Shown one piece after another: positions 55,884 through 64,000 of a stretch of 64,000 nt of DNA (the stretch's first letter is position 1; every line of letters starts with the position of its first letter). This DNA is from Rhodococcoides trifolii (GTDB lineage Bacteria > Actinomycetota > Actinomycetes > Mycobacteriales > Mycobacteriaceae), in contig NZ_BMCU01000004.1 in assembly GCF_014635345.1 (NCBI RefSeq), positions 310,001 through 374,000 on the forward strand, written 5' to 3'. The translations under genes were made by a program, and so were the position numbers. A model generated the notes under the pieces. It worked only from the letters and a program-made list of their open reading frames with translations. It was not told where the DNA came from and ran no database searches.

Positions 55884-57187
55884 CCGACAACAGGTTTCAC
55901 CTCGGATGGTTCGGCAGCTTCGTCCCGACGTCGTGGAACACCGCGTTCGAAGGGGCCGACAGCGAGGACTGGCTGAACGGGGACTTCTACGTCGACTTCG
56001 CCCGAACGCTGGACCGCGCCTGCTTCGACTTCCTGCTCCTGGAAGACTCGTCGATGGTGTCCGACACCTACGGCGGTAGTTCGGAAGCGACTTTGAAGAC
56101 GGGCGGCTGGGCACCGAAAGGCGACCCGATGGCGTTGGCGCCGTTGCTCACTCGCGCCACCGAGAACCTCGGTATCGCCCTGACGGCGTCCACGTCGTTC
56201 TACCCGCCGTACCTGCTCGCCCGGTCGATCTCCTCGCTCGACCATCTCTCGTCGGGTCGTATCGGGTGGAACGTGGTGACCTCCAGTGAGGATCGCGCCG
56301 CGCAGAACTTCGGGATGGATGCGCTCCCGCCGCACGACGAGCGCTACCTGCGTGCGGACGAGTACGTCGACCTGGTCGAACAACTCTGGGACTCGTGGGA
56401 CGCCGACGCCGTGGTGATGGACCGGGCGAGCTCGACGTACGTCGATCACTCCAAGGTGCACACGGTCGACTTCCAGGGCACCTACTACTCCTCCCGCGGG
56501 CCGCTCAACACGCTGCCGTCGCCGCAGGGCCGACCCGTCATCACTCAGGCCGGCGGCTCGCCCGCCGGGCGGGACTTCGCGGCCAAGCACGCAGACATGA
56601 TCATGGCGCTCCCCAAAGGCGTTGTTGCCATGAAGGAGTACCGCGAGGACATTCGTCGGCGCATGGTCGGGCACGGTCGCGACCCCGACTCCGCGAAGGT
56701 CATGTACGTCGTCTCGCCGATTCTCGGCGAGACGCACGAGGACGCGCTCGCACGCAAGGAGCGCAAGGCCGACGCCGTCCGCGCCAATCCGGCCGGCGTG
56801 CTGATCGGGTGGTCGGCGAGCATGGAGATCGACTTCTCCACGTTCGATCTCGACAAGCCGATGCCCGACGACGTCCACACCAACGGGCACCAGTCCACAC
56901 TCGAGAACTTCCGGAGATGGGCCGACGGACGCACGCTGCGCGAAGCATGCGTCGATTACCGGACCGAGTCGATGGAACTGGTCGGCACCCCGGACTCGGT
57001 CGCCGAGCAGATGGGTGACGCGATGGCGGAGGTCGGGGGAGACGGCTTTCTCATCTGGAGCCAACCGCACAACCGCAGGTACATCGGCGAGATCGCCGAC
57101 GGACTGGTCCCCGCGCTGCAGCGGCGCGGACTCATGCGCACCGAGTACGCGGGAAAACACCTTCGCGATCACCTCCTCGAATTCTGA
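55880..57187 (+). CDS. NtaA/DmoA/DszA-family FMN-dependent monooxygenase, copy 1
   Basis: 435 residues, bacterial-luciferase-like TIM barrel. N-terminal FHLGWFGSFVP, the RIGWNVVTSSEDRAAQNFGMD motif, RGPLNTLPSPQGRPVITQAGGSPAGR and C-terminal GGDGFLIW with RRYIGEIADGLVPALQRRGL. Family members use FMNH2 from a separate reductase to cleave C-S or C-N bonds (dimethyl sulfide, dibenzothiophene sulfone, nitrilotriacetate). Closest in motif to copy 4. Confidence 0.92.
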   Translation: MTDNRFHLGWFGSFVPTSWNTAFEGADSEDWLNGDFYVDFARTLDRACFDFLLLEDSSMVSDTYGGSSEATLKTGGWAPKGDPMALAPLLTRATENLGIALTASTSFYPPYLLARSISSLDHLSSGRIGWNVVTSSEDRAAQNFGMDALPPHDERYLRADEYVDLVEQLWDSWDADAVVMDRASSTYVDHSKVHTVDFQGTYYSSRGPLNTLPSPQGRPVITQAGGSPAGRDFAAKHADMIMALPKGVVAMKEYREDIRRRMVGHGRDPDSAKVMYVVSPILGETHEDALARKERKADAVRANPAGVLIGWSASMEIDFSTFDLDKPMPDDVHTNGHQSTLENFRRWADGRTLREACVDYRTESMELVGTPDSVAEQMGDAMAEVGGDGFLIWSQPHNRRYIGEIADGLVPALQRRGLMRTEYAGKHLRDHLLEF

Positions 57188-57200
57188 TACGGAGAAGACA

Positions 57201-58514
57201 TTGACTGCCAACAAGTTTCACCTCGGATGGTTCCTCGGCGCCGGCTTCGGCGTGCAGTCGTGGAATCAGCCGTGGTCCGGTACCGGTGCGACCGACTGGA
57301 TGATGCCCGACCAGTACGTCGACCTCGCCAACTCGCTGGAACGGGCGTGCTTCGACTTCCTCATCATGGAGGACTCGGTGCAGGTGTCGGACACGTACAA
57401 GGGGTCCATGGAGTACTACCTCGCTACCGCGTCGGCCGCTCCCAAACACGACCCCGCGGTGCTGGCGGGAATCCTCTCGTACACCACCAAGCATCTCGGT
57501 ATCGTGCCGACGCTCACGACCACGTTCTACCACCCGTACACGGTGGCGCGGCTCATGTCGACGCTCGACCACATCGCGAAGGGCCGCATCGGTTGGAACA
57601 TCGTGACGGGCAGCAACACTCGGGCCGCGCAGAACTACGGGTTCGACATGCCCGAGCACGATCTGCGTTACGACATGGCCGACGAGTTCGTCGAGCTCGC
57701 CTGCCGGCTGTGGGACTCGTGGGAAGACGGTGCGGTGCACGCCGACACCTCACCGGGCGGCATCTACGCCGACCACGAGAAGGTGAACCGCATCGACTTC
57801 GAAGGAAAGTTCTTCAAGTCGCGCGGCCCGCTCAACACCGTCCCGAGTCCGCAGCGACGTCCGGTGTTCCTGCAGGCGGGTGGCTCGGACAAGGGTAAGG
57901 AGTTCGCCGGCAAACATGCGGACGCGATCATCTCCAACCCCCACGGCACCGACAAGATGCGTCGCTACCGCGAGGACATCCGCCAGGGCGCAGCGGACGC
58001 CGGTCGGAAGCCGGACGACGTCAAGGTCATGTACCTCATCTCGCCGATCCTGGGGGAGACGACCGCGGAGGCGAAGGCGAAGAAGCAGCGTCGCGCCGAC
58101 GCGGCGTCGCGGAACATCGACGGTCTCCTCGCGGGCCGCTCGCACCTGTCCGGTATCGATCTGTCGCAGTTCGACCTCGACGAGCCGCTGCCGGTGGACC
58201 TCGAAAGCAACGGCCACCGAAGCAGTTTCGCCGAGTTCCGCGGCGACGGCACCCAGACGCTCCGCGAGCGTCTCACGAGCCACAGCGCCATCGACACCCT
58301 GGACTTCGTCGGCACCCCCGACGATGTCGCCGACATGATGAACGGCGTCATGGAAGAGGTCGGAGGCGACGGATTCCTCATTGCCGGCGCTCCGATGAAC
58401 CGCCGCTACGTCGCCGAGATCACGGACGGACTCGTGCCCGCGCTCAAGCGCCGCGGGCTCACCCGAACGTCGTACGAGCACAACCACTTCCGCGACAACC
58501 TTCGCGCTTTCTGA
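57201..58514 (+). CDS. NtaA/DmoA/DszA-family FMN-dependent monooxygenase, copy 2
   Basis: 437 residues. Starts with a rare TTG 6 bases after a GGAG-containing ribosome site (CGGAGAAGACA); no closer ATG/GTG fits the family N-terminus FHLGWFLGAGFG. Shares GWNIVTGSNTRAAQNYGFD and NTVPSPQRRPVFLQAGGSDKGK; it lacks the PAGR run of copies 1 and 3 and has an extra segment, AVHADTSPGGIYAD, in the substrate-loop region. Confidence 0.9.
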   Translation: MTANKFHLGWFLGAGFGVQSWNQPWSGTGATDWMMPDQYVDLANSLERACFDFLIMEDSVQVSDTYKGSMEYYLATASAAPKHDPAVLAGILSYTTKHLGIVPTLTTTFYHPYTVARLMSTLDHIAKGRIGWNIVTGSNTRAAQNYGFDMPEHDLRYDMADEFVELACRLWDSWEDGAVHADTSPGGIYADHEKVNRIDFEGKFFKSRGPLNTVPSPQRRPVFLQAGGSDKGKEFAGKHADAIISNPHGTDKMRRYREDIRQGAADAGRKPDDVKVMYLISPILGETTAEAKAKKQRRADAASRNIDGLLAGRSHLSGIDLSQFDLDEPLPVDLESNGHRSSFAEFRGDGTQTLRERLTSHSAIDTLDFVGTPDDVADMMNGVMEEVGGDGFLIAGAPMNRRYVAEITDGLVPALKRRGLTRTSYEHNHFRDNLRAF

Positions 58515-58538
58515 CAGACCCGGACAAAGGAGAAAAGT

Positions 58539-59828
58539 ATGTTCCACATGGGTTGGTTCCTGAGCTGGCAAGTGCAGTCGTGGAATCAGATGTGGTCGGG
58601 CGAGGGCGGAACCGAATGGAACCACCCTGAGCTCTACATCGACATGACACGCTCGCTCGAACGCGCCGGCTTCGACTACATCATGTTCGAGGACGGGTCC
58701 TTCGTTCCCGATTCGTTCGGAGGGTCGTCGCAGTGGTGGCTGGCCAACGCACGGTCGGTGCCCAAGCAGGATCCGAACTCGTTGTTGCCCATCCTGAGTC
58801 AGCACACTGATCGCCTCGGGCTGATCGCCACGATGACGACCTCCTTCCACCCGCCGTACATGGCGGCGCGGACGTCGGCAACCCTCGACCACCTCTCGGG
58901 CGGCCGCGCCGGCGTCAATCTGGTGACCTCGCACAACGTCCGGACGGCGCAGAACTTCGGGTACGAGGAGATGTTCGAGCACGACCACCGCTACGAGATG
59001 GCGGACGAGTGGATCGACCTGGTCAAGCAACTGTGGGCGTCGTGGGAACCCGACTCGGTCAGGCTCGACCGGGAGGCCGGTGTGTTCGCAGACTTCGAGA
59101 AGGTGCACAACATCGACTTCGCGGGGAAGTACCACTCCTCACGTGGGCCGCTCAACACCACGCCGACTCCGCAGGGACGTCCCGTCATCTGCCAGGCCGG
59201 CGGATCGCCGGCCGGTCGCGGTTTCGCCGCGAAACACGCCGAAACCATTCTGGCGCAGGTGGAAAGCGTCGAGGCGATGAAGGCGTACCGCGACGACGTC
59301 CGGGCCAGGATGGTACTCGAGGGCCGCGACCCCGACTCCTGCAAGATCATGTTCATCGTGAGCCCCGTGCTGGGCGAGACCGATCGGGAGGCGCAGGAGA
59401 AGAACGAGCGCATCGTCGAGGGATTTCGTACCAACATCGATCTCAACCTGGCGTCGATGTCCTACGCCAGCGGCATCGACTTCTCCAAGTTCGACCTCGA
59501 CGCCCCGCTGCCGACGGTGGACACGAACGCAGGCCGTAGCTCGATGGCGCTGATCGGGGCGAACGGAACCGGGATGACGCTCCGCGAGGCGGCGAGCTCG
59601 GACATCCGCAAGTCGGCGCCGCTGGTCGGAACCGCGGACGCCGTCGCCGAGCAGATGGGCGACATCGCGGCCGAGGTCGGCGGCGACGGGTTCCTCATCG
59701 CGGGCAGCGTCACCCGCCGCTACATCAGCGAGATCACCGACGGACTGGCGCCCGAGCTTCGCAAGCGTGGGTTGATCCGCGACGGGTACGCACACGAGCT
59801 GTTCCGTGACAACCTGATGGACTTCTGA
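58539..59828 (+). CDS. NtaA/DmoA/DszA-family FMN-dependent monooxygenase, copy 3
   Basis: 429 residues. FHMGWFLSWQVQSWNQMWSGEGG N-terminus, but the core motif reads GVNLVTSHNVRTAQNFGYE, replacing the GWN/SSEDRAA of the other copies. C-terminal GGDGFLIAG and RRYISEITDGLAPELRKRGL are conserved. Probably the most divergent in substrate choice. Ribosome site AGGAGAAAAGT. Confidence 0.92.
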   Translation: MFHMGWFLSWQVQSWNQMWSGEGGTEWNHPELYIDMTRSLERAGFDYIMFEDGSFVPDSFGGSSQWWLANARSVPKQDPNSLLPILSQHTDRLGLIATMTTSFHPPYMAARTSATLDHLSGGRAGVNLVTSHNVRTAQNFGYEEMFEHDHRYEMADEWIDLVKQLWASWEPDSVRLDREAGVFADFEKVHNIDFAGKYHSSRGPLNTTPTPQGRPVICQAGGSPAGRGFAAKHAETILAQVESVEAMKAYRDDVRARMVLEGRDPDSCKIMFIVSPVLGETDREAQEKNERIVEGFRTNIDLNLASMSYASGIDFSKFDLDAPLPTVDTNAGRSSMALIGANGTGMTLREAASSDIRKSAPLVGTADAVAEQMGDIAAEVGGDGFLIAGSVTRRYISEITDGLAPELRKRGLIRDGYAHELFRDNLMDF

Positions 59829-59860
59829 TCGCCACCTCGCAGGACAGCTACCCCTGGCGC

Positions 59861-61321
59861 GTGCTGTCCGTCACCGGACTGGGCATGGCCATCACTTTCG
59901 TGTCGGTGAGCATGCTCCCCGTCGCGCTGCCGGAGATGAGTACCGGACTGAATGCCTCCGCAGCACAGACCGACTGGTTCATGCTGGCCTATCTGCTCAC
60001 GGCGGCGGCCCTCATCCTCGTCCTGGGAAAACTAGCCGACATCGTCGGGCGACGGCCCGTCTACCTCGCCGGGTTGACGTTGCTGACAATCAGCGCAGCG
60101 CTGATCACCGTCGTCGACGACCCGGCCGTCGTGATCGCCCTGCGCGTCGTGCAGGGTATCGGCGCCGCGGCCGTGATCACCAACACCACCGCACTGTTGG
60201 TCGAGGCGTTCGCTCCGCAGAAGCTGGCAGTCGCGATCGGGCTCAACATCACGATCATGTCGCTGGCCATCTCGATCGGCCCGCTCCTCGGCGGGGTACT
60301 GACCGAAACCGTCGGCTGGCGTGGGGTGTTCGCGGTGATCGTGCCGCTGGGCGTGGTGGGCACGGCGTGGGCGGCGGTCACCTTGCGAGGAACCACCCGG
60401 AGCGGGACGGCCCGATCCGTGGACTACGCGGGCGCGGTGCTGTCGGTGCTGATCCTCGGGGCTCTCGTGTACGGGGTCGATCGCGGTGGCGACGACGGAT
60501 TCACCGCCTGGCAGTCGGCCGTCCCGCTCGCGTTCGCTGTCGTCGCCCTTCCGCTGTTCTGGAGGTGGGAGAAGCGCGTGGATGATCCCGTGGTCGACCC
60601 GACGCTCCTCACCGATCGGTTCCGGGGCAACGCGTACGCCGCGTCGTTTCTCGTGACGATGGCGGAAGGTGCAGTAGCCGTGACCATGTCGCTGTATCTG
60701 CAGGGCATCGAGGGGCGCAGCCCGATCGACGCGGGTCTGCAGATCACGGCTCTGGCTGTCGGAACGACCGTGATGTCACCGATCGCGGGCCGGCTCGCGA
60801 CGCGGGTCGAGGCACGTGTTCTGACCACCGTGTCGACCCTCGGCACGGCGACGGTGCTGGGATTGCTCGCGCTGCACATCGCCGGACCTGCCAGCGGTAT
60901 ACCGCTGGTGGTGTTGCTGTTCGGGGTCGGGCTTAGCGGGGGAATCTTCAAGACCGCCAACGCTGCGGCCATCAACGTAGGCGTTCCGCCGAACCGATCG
61001 GGGATGGCCAACGGTCTACGCGTCTCCCTCGACAACACCGCAGTGACCGTGAGTACCGCGCTGGCGCTTCTCCTTGCGGTGGTCGCCCTACCGCCGGCGC
61101 TGCGCGAGATGGTCTATTCCGGGAACGCACAACAGCTTTCCGGCGACGGAGTGAGTTCGTTGACAACCGGGTTCGTCGTCGCAGTCGGCGCCATGTCCGT
61201 CGCCGCACTGCTTGCCACGGTGCCGGCGATCCTGCGCGGTGCAACACCGACCGACACGCAGTTCGACCGCGCCACAGACACATCGACCACACACACGTTC
61301 ACGACAGGGAGCAGAGCATGA
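59861..61321 (+). CDS. MFS drug/H+ antiporter-family transporter (14-TM type)
   Basis: 486 residues from the GTG at 59861, but no ribosome site precedes it; the open frame continues back to 59810, and CTG at 59825 overlaps the previous stop (CTGA), so a longer start is possible. MFS signature GKLADIVGRRPVYLAG, about 14 helices, EmrB/QacA-like. May export a product or import substrate. Its stop overlaps the next ATG (ATGA). Confidence 0.88.
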   Translation: MLSVTGLGMAITFVSVSMLPVALPEMSTGLNASAAQTDWFMLAYLLTAAALILVLGKLADIVGRRPVYLAGLTLLTISAALITVVDDPAVVIALRVVQGIGAAAVITNTTALLVEAFAPQKLAVAIGLNITIMSLAISIGPLLGGVLTETVGWRGVFAVIVPLGVVGTAWAAVTLRGTTRSGTARSVDYAGAVLSVLILGALVYGVDRGGDDGFTAWQSAVPLAFAVVALPLFWRWEKRVDDPVVDPTLLTDRFRGNAYAASFLVTMAEGAVAVTMSLYLQGIEGRSPIDAGLQITALAVGTTVMSPIAGRLATRVEARVLTTVSTLGTATVLGLLALHIAGPASGIPLVVLLFGVGLSGGIFKTANAAAINVGVPPNRSGMANGLRVSLDNTAVTVSTALALLLAVVALPPALREMVYSGNAQQLSGDGVSSLTTGFVVAVGAMSVAALLATVPAILRGATPTDTQFDRATDTSTTHTFTTGSRA

Positions 61322-62607
61322 CGAAATTTCATCTGGGTTGGTTCACGAACTTTTCGAACCCGCCCTGGAACACCATGTGGTCCGGCACCGAGGGCGCATC
61401 GTGGGCCAACGGGAATCTGCACGTCGAGTTCGCGCAGGCGCTCGAACGGGCGTGCTTCGACTACATCATGCTCGAGGACTCCTCGATGGTGTCGGACGCG
61501 TTCGAGCAGTCGTCGCGGGTGGACCTCAAGTACGGCTTGTACGCGCCCAAACACGACCCCGTCACGCTGGTGCCGTTGTTGACCGCAGCGACCGACCACA
61601 TCGGCGTCATCGCCACGTGCTCGACGTCCTTCTACCCGCCCTGGCTCCTCGCTCGACGGTTCTCGACCCTCGACCACCTCAGTCGTGGACGCGTCGGATG
61701 GAACGTGGTGACGTCCAGCGAGGACCGCGCCGCGCAGAACTACGGCATGGACAAGTTGGCCGAGCACGATCAACGGTACGAGCGCGCAGACGAATTCGTC
61801 GATCTGGTCAAGCAGCTGTGGGCATCGTGGGAAGACGACGCGATGGTCCTGGACCGAGACAACGGGACATACGTGGACCACACCAAGGTGCACGTGACCA
61901 ACTTCCGCGGCAAGTACCACGCGTCGCGCGGGCCGCTGAATCTTCCGCGCTCGCCTCAGGGTGAGCCGGTGATCTGCCAGGCCGGCGGGTCCCCGCGCGG
62001 CCGAGAGTTCGCGGCGCGCAACGCCGAAACCATCCTCAGTGCCGCGAAGGATCCGGCGGCGATGAAGAGCTTCCGCGACGACATTCGGCTGCGGATGGAG
62101 AAGGCGGGGCGCGACCCCGACAGCTGCAAGATCATGTTCATCACCCAACCGGTGCTTGCGGATACGGACTCGGACGCTCGGGCGAAAGTCGAGCGCATGA
62201 CGGCAGATGTCGATTCGCGGATCGAGTCGGCACTCGGGCACATCTCGGCACTCACCGAAATCGACCTGTCCACCTATGAACTCGACGAAGAGTTCCCCGA
62301 GCTGAGCACCAACGGGCACCGCACGACACTCGGGGACTTTCTCTCCTACGGCAACACACCTCGCCAGGCCGCGCTCGGCTGGTCGATGAAGAACGTTCAC
62401 TACGTCGGGACGCCGGACACCGTGGCCGAACAGATGGGCGAGACGATGGACTTCGTCGGCGGAGACGGTTTCCTGATCACCGGCAGCATCGGCCGGCGGT
62501 ACGTCGGGGAGATCACCGAGGGTCTCGTACCCGCGCTGCAGCGTCGCGGTCTCGTACGCAGCGAGTACGAGCACGACCAGTTTCGCGACAACCTCCTGTC
62601 CTACTGA
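61318..62607 (+). CDS. NtaA/DmoA/DszA-family FMN-dependent monooxygenase, copy 4
   Basis: 429 residues. FHLGWFTNFSNPPWNTMWSG, VGWNVVTSSEDRAAQNYGMD, RGPLNLPRSPQGEPVICQAGGSPRGR, GGDGFLITGS. Nearest in motif to copy 1, separated from it by copies 2-3 and an MFS gene. Stop overlaps the second MFS ATG (TGATG). Confidence 0.92.
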   Translation: MTKFHLGWFTNFSNPPWNTMWSGTEGASWANGNLHVEFAQALERACFDYIMLEDSSMVSDAFEQSSRVDLKYGLYAPKHDPVTLVPLLTAATDHIGVIATCSTSFYPPWLLARRFSTLDHLSRGRVGWNVVTSSEDRAAQNYGMDKLAEHDQRYERADEFVDLVKQLWASWEDDAMVLDRDNGTYVDHTKVHVTNFRGKYHASRGPLNLPRSPQGEPVICQAGGSPRGREFAARNAETILSAAKDPAAMKSFRDDIRLRMEKAGRDPDSCKIMFITQPVLADTDSDARAKVERMTADVDSRIESALGHISALTEIDLSTYELDEEFPELSTNGHRTTLGDFLSYGNTPRQAALGWSMKNVHYVGTPDTVAEQMGETMDFVGGDGFLITGSIGRRYVGEITEGLVPALQRRGLVRSEYEHDQFRDNLLSY

Positions 62608-64000
62608 TGAAGGTTCTGCGACGGAAGTCCGTGGTACCGGGACCGGTGTACGCGTTGGCGTTCGTCAACGTGTGCATCGGTCTCGGCTACGGAGTCATCG
62701 CACCGGTGATTCCGGTCTTCGCGCGCGATTTCGGCGTCAGCGATCTCGCGGCATCCTCCGTCGTCAGCATTTACGCGTTCACCCGTGTGCTCGCGTCCTT
62801 CGGAGCCAGCCGGCTGCTGGTGCGCTTCGACGAACGGGCGGTCCTCACCGCCGGTCTGCTCCTCGCAGCAGCGTCGTCCCTCGCGGCAGCGTTCGCACCG
62901 ACGTTCCTCGCCCTGCTGCTGCTGCGGGCGGTCGGCGGGATCGGTACCGCGATGTTCACCGTCTCGGGTCAGCAATTGCTGTTCCGCTACAGCTCGCCGG
63001 GCACGGGTGGGCGGACCGCCTCGGTGTTCCAGTCGGGCTTCCTGATCGGCGGCGTGCTCGGGCCGGTCATCGGCGGTGCCGTGGCCCTGTTGTCGCTGCG
63101 CGCACCGTTTCTCACCCACGCTGTCGCTCTCGTCGTCGGCGCGATGATCCTGTGGTTCGCGTTCCGGTCGAGCGACCGCATGGACGTCGCCGCCGGTATT
63201 GCACACGATCCGACGGCGCGACCGGAGCGGATGCCGTTGCGAGTCGCATTGCGCCATCGCGGCTTTCGGGCGGCCGTCGCGTCGAACTTCGCGAACGGAT
63301 GGGTCGGGAACGGAGTGCGCTTCACCCTCGTGCCGCTCTTCGTGGCGTCGGTACTCGGGGCCAGTCCGTTCGTCTCGGGCGTGGTCCTGATGGTCGGAGC
63401 CGTCGTGCAGATCGTCGTCGTCAAACCGGCAGGCCGCCTCGTCGACAGCTGGGGCCGTCGACCGATGCTCGCGTTCGGGGCTGTTCTCATCCTGGCCGGA
63501 ATCATCACTCTCGCTGCCGTTCCCACCCTGGAAGTACTGATCCTGACCATGGTGCTGTGGGGTGTCGGCGGTACCTGCGCCATGGTCGCGAGCGCCGCCA
63601 CCGTCGGCGAGGTCCTGGACGGACGGGGCGGAAGCCCGATCGCGATCTACCAGGTCGTATTCGACGTCGGCACCATGCTCGGACCGCTGGTGGCCGGCGC
63701 GGTCGCTGCTCGTTCGTCCTACTCGCTCGCGTTCGCCGCCGGTATCCCGGTCGCAGCACTGGCCGCCGTACTGGCTCTGCGCCCGTGGCGCACCCCCGAC
63801 CATCCCGAGCCCCGCTCCCCACGCTCTGCGTCTCACGGAAAAGAGGACCCATGTCAGACCCCTTCACCCTCGGGTGGTTCACCAACTATCTCGTCCCCGA
63901 CTGGACCGGTCCCTGGGCCGGAACGGGCGGAACCGATTGGGCCGACGGCTCTTTCGCTGTCGACGTCGTGCGCAAGCTCGAACGGGCGGGAATCGACTTC
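62607..64000 (+). CDS. MFS transporter, frame open to the window edge
   Basis: ATG at 62607 overlaps the copy 4 stop. A 12-helix MFS protein is readable up to about residue 392 (LAAVLALRPWR, near 63791), with the DSWGRRPML MFS motif. No stop codon occurs in this frame before 64000, so the annotated C-terminus would run at least 150 bases into the next monooxygenase gene. Either the true tail is long and overlapping, or the stop was lost by mutation or a sequencing error near 63790-63850. Confidence 0.8.
   Translation, partial: MKVLRRKSVVPGPVYALAFVNVCIGLGYGVIAPVIPVFARDFGVSDLAASSVVSIYAFTRVLASFGASRLLVRFDERAVLTAGLLLAAASSLAAAFAPTFLALLLLRAVGGIGTAMFTVSGQQLLFRYSSPGTGGRTASVFQSGFLIGGVLGPVIGGAVALLSLRAPFLTHAVALVVGAMILWFAFRSSDRMDVAAGIAHDPTARPERMPLRVALRHRGFRAAVASNFANGWVGNGVRFTLVPLFVASVLGASPFVSGVVLMVGAVVQIVVVKPAGRLVDSWGRRPMLAFGAVLILAGIITLAAVPTLEVLILTMVLWGVGGTCAMVASAATVGEVLDGRGGSPIAIYQVVFDVGTMLGPLVAGAVAARSSYSLAFAAGIPVAALAAVLALRPWRTPDHPEPRSPRSASHGKEDPCQTPSPSGGSPTISSPTGPVPGPERAEPIGPTALSLSTSCASSNGREST
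63851..64000 (+). CDS. NtaA/DmoA/DszA-family FMN-dependent monooxygenase, copy 5 (3' truncated)
   Basis: 50 residues are visible: FTLGWFTNYLVPDWTGPWAGTGGTDWADG continues the family N-terminal pattern seen in copies 1-4, including the WxGTGGTDW-type segment. GAGG sits 6 bases before the ATG. The rest lies beyond the window. Overlaps the open frame of the MFS gene. Confidence 0.85.
   Translation, partial: MSDPFTLGWFTNYLVPDWTGPWAGTGGTDWADGSFAVDVVRKLERAGIDF

Noticed and set aside
62601..63836. Minus-strand ORF opposite the second MFS gene
   Set aside because: The plus strand encodes a clear MFS transporter; the minus translation is low-complexity.

Overview
The window is high-GC actinobacterial DNA. 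Its gene order closely matches the mycolic-acid actinobacteria: panC-panD-coaX, lysS-lsr2-clpC1, lpqF/mhuD, mutY, canB, disA-radA-lpqE, carD, ispF-cysS-rlmB, which corresponds to the Mycobacterium tuberculosis Rv3603c to Rv3579c neighbourhood. Together with the accessory gene content this points to Rhodococcus or a close relative; that assignment is inference from synteny and protein resemblance.

Region 1 (1-26.9 kb) is mostly conserved core: pantothenate/CoA synthesis, a cysteine dioxygenase/rhodanese pair preceded by a 13-codon cysteine-rich leader ORF, lysyl-tRNA synthetase, the nucleoid protein Lsr2, the ClpC1 unfoldase, an inserted accessory set (FAD oxidoreductase, VOC protein, WYL regulator, OsmC, DsbA-like), a cobalamin-riboswitch-controlled CbtBA cobalt transporter, LpqF, the haem oxygenase MhuD, MutY, carbonic anhydrase, c-di-AMP synthase DisA, RadA, LpqE, CarD, IspF, CysS and RlmB. 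IspD is not in its usual place between carD and ispF.

Region 2 (26.9-48.8 kb) is mixed: a DesK/DesR-type two-component system with an ABC-2 exporter, a SOUL protein, a reductase, the PxpABC 5-oxoprolinase, a zinc-type ABC importer divergent from a LacI regulator, a two-domain trehalose-phosphatase/GH15 fusion, GntR, WhiB, gluconokinase, several small unknowns, a flavohaemoprotein, and ClpB with a clear HspR (HAIR) operator. A 660-bp gap upstream of clpB holds a diverged direct duplication of a noncoding unit that carries a palindromic repeat also found elsewhere in the window.

Region 3 (48.7-64 kb, running off the right edge) is the most distinctive part. Two divergent operons form what looks like one catabolic system. 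Leftward: msuE-like FMN reductase, flavin reductase and a RibBA riboflavin-precursor enzyme, overlapping by 1-4 bases. Rightward: a peptide-type ABC importer, then NtaA/DmoA/DszA-family FMN monooxygenases in five divergent copies (the last truncated by the window edge) interleaved with two MFS transporters, mostly linked by 4-base overlaps. The inferred job is uptake of a small set of related organosulfur or amino-polycarboxylate-like compounds and their oxidative cleavage with reduced FMN, with local provision of flavin precursor and reductases.

Four families of short dispersed palindromic repeats (called A-D here) lie mostly at gene ends. No tRNA, rRNA, CRISPR array, transposase or prophage gene was seen.
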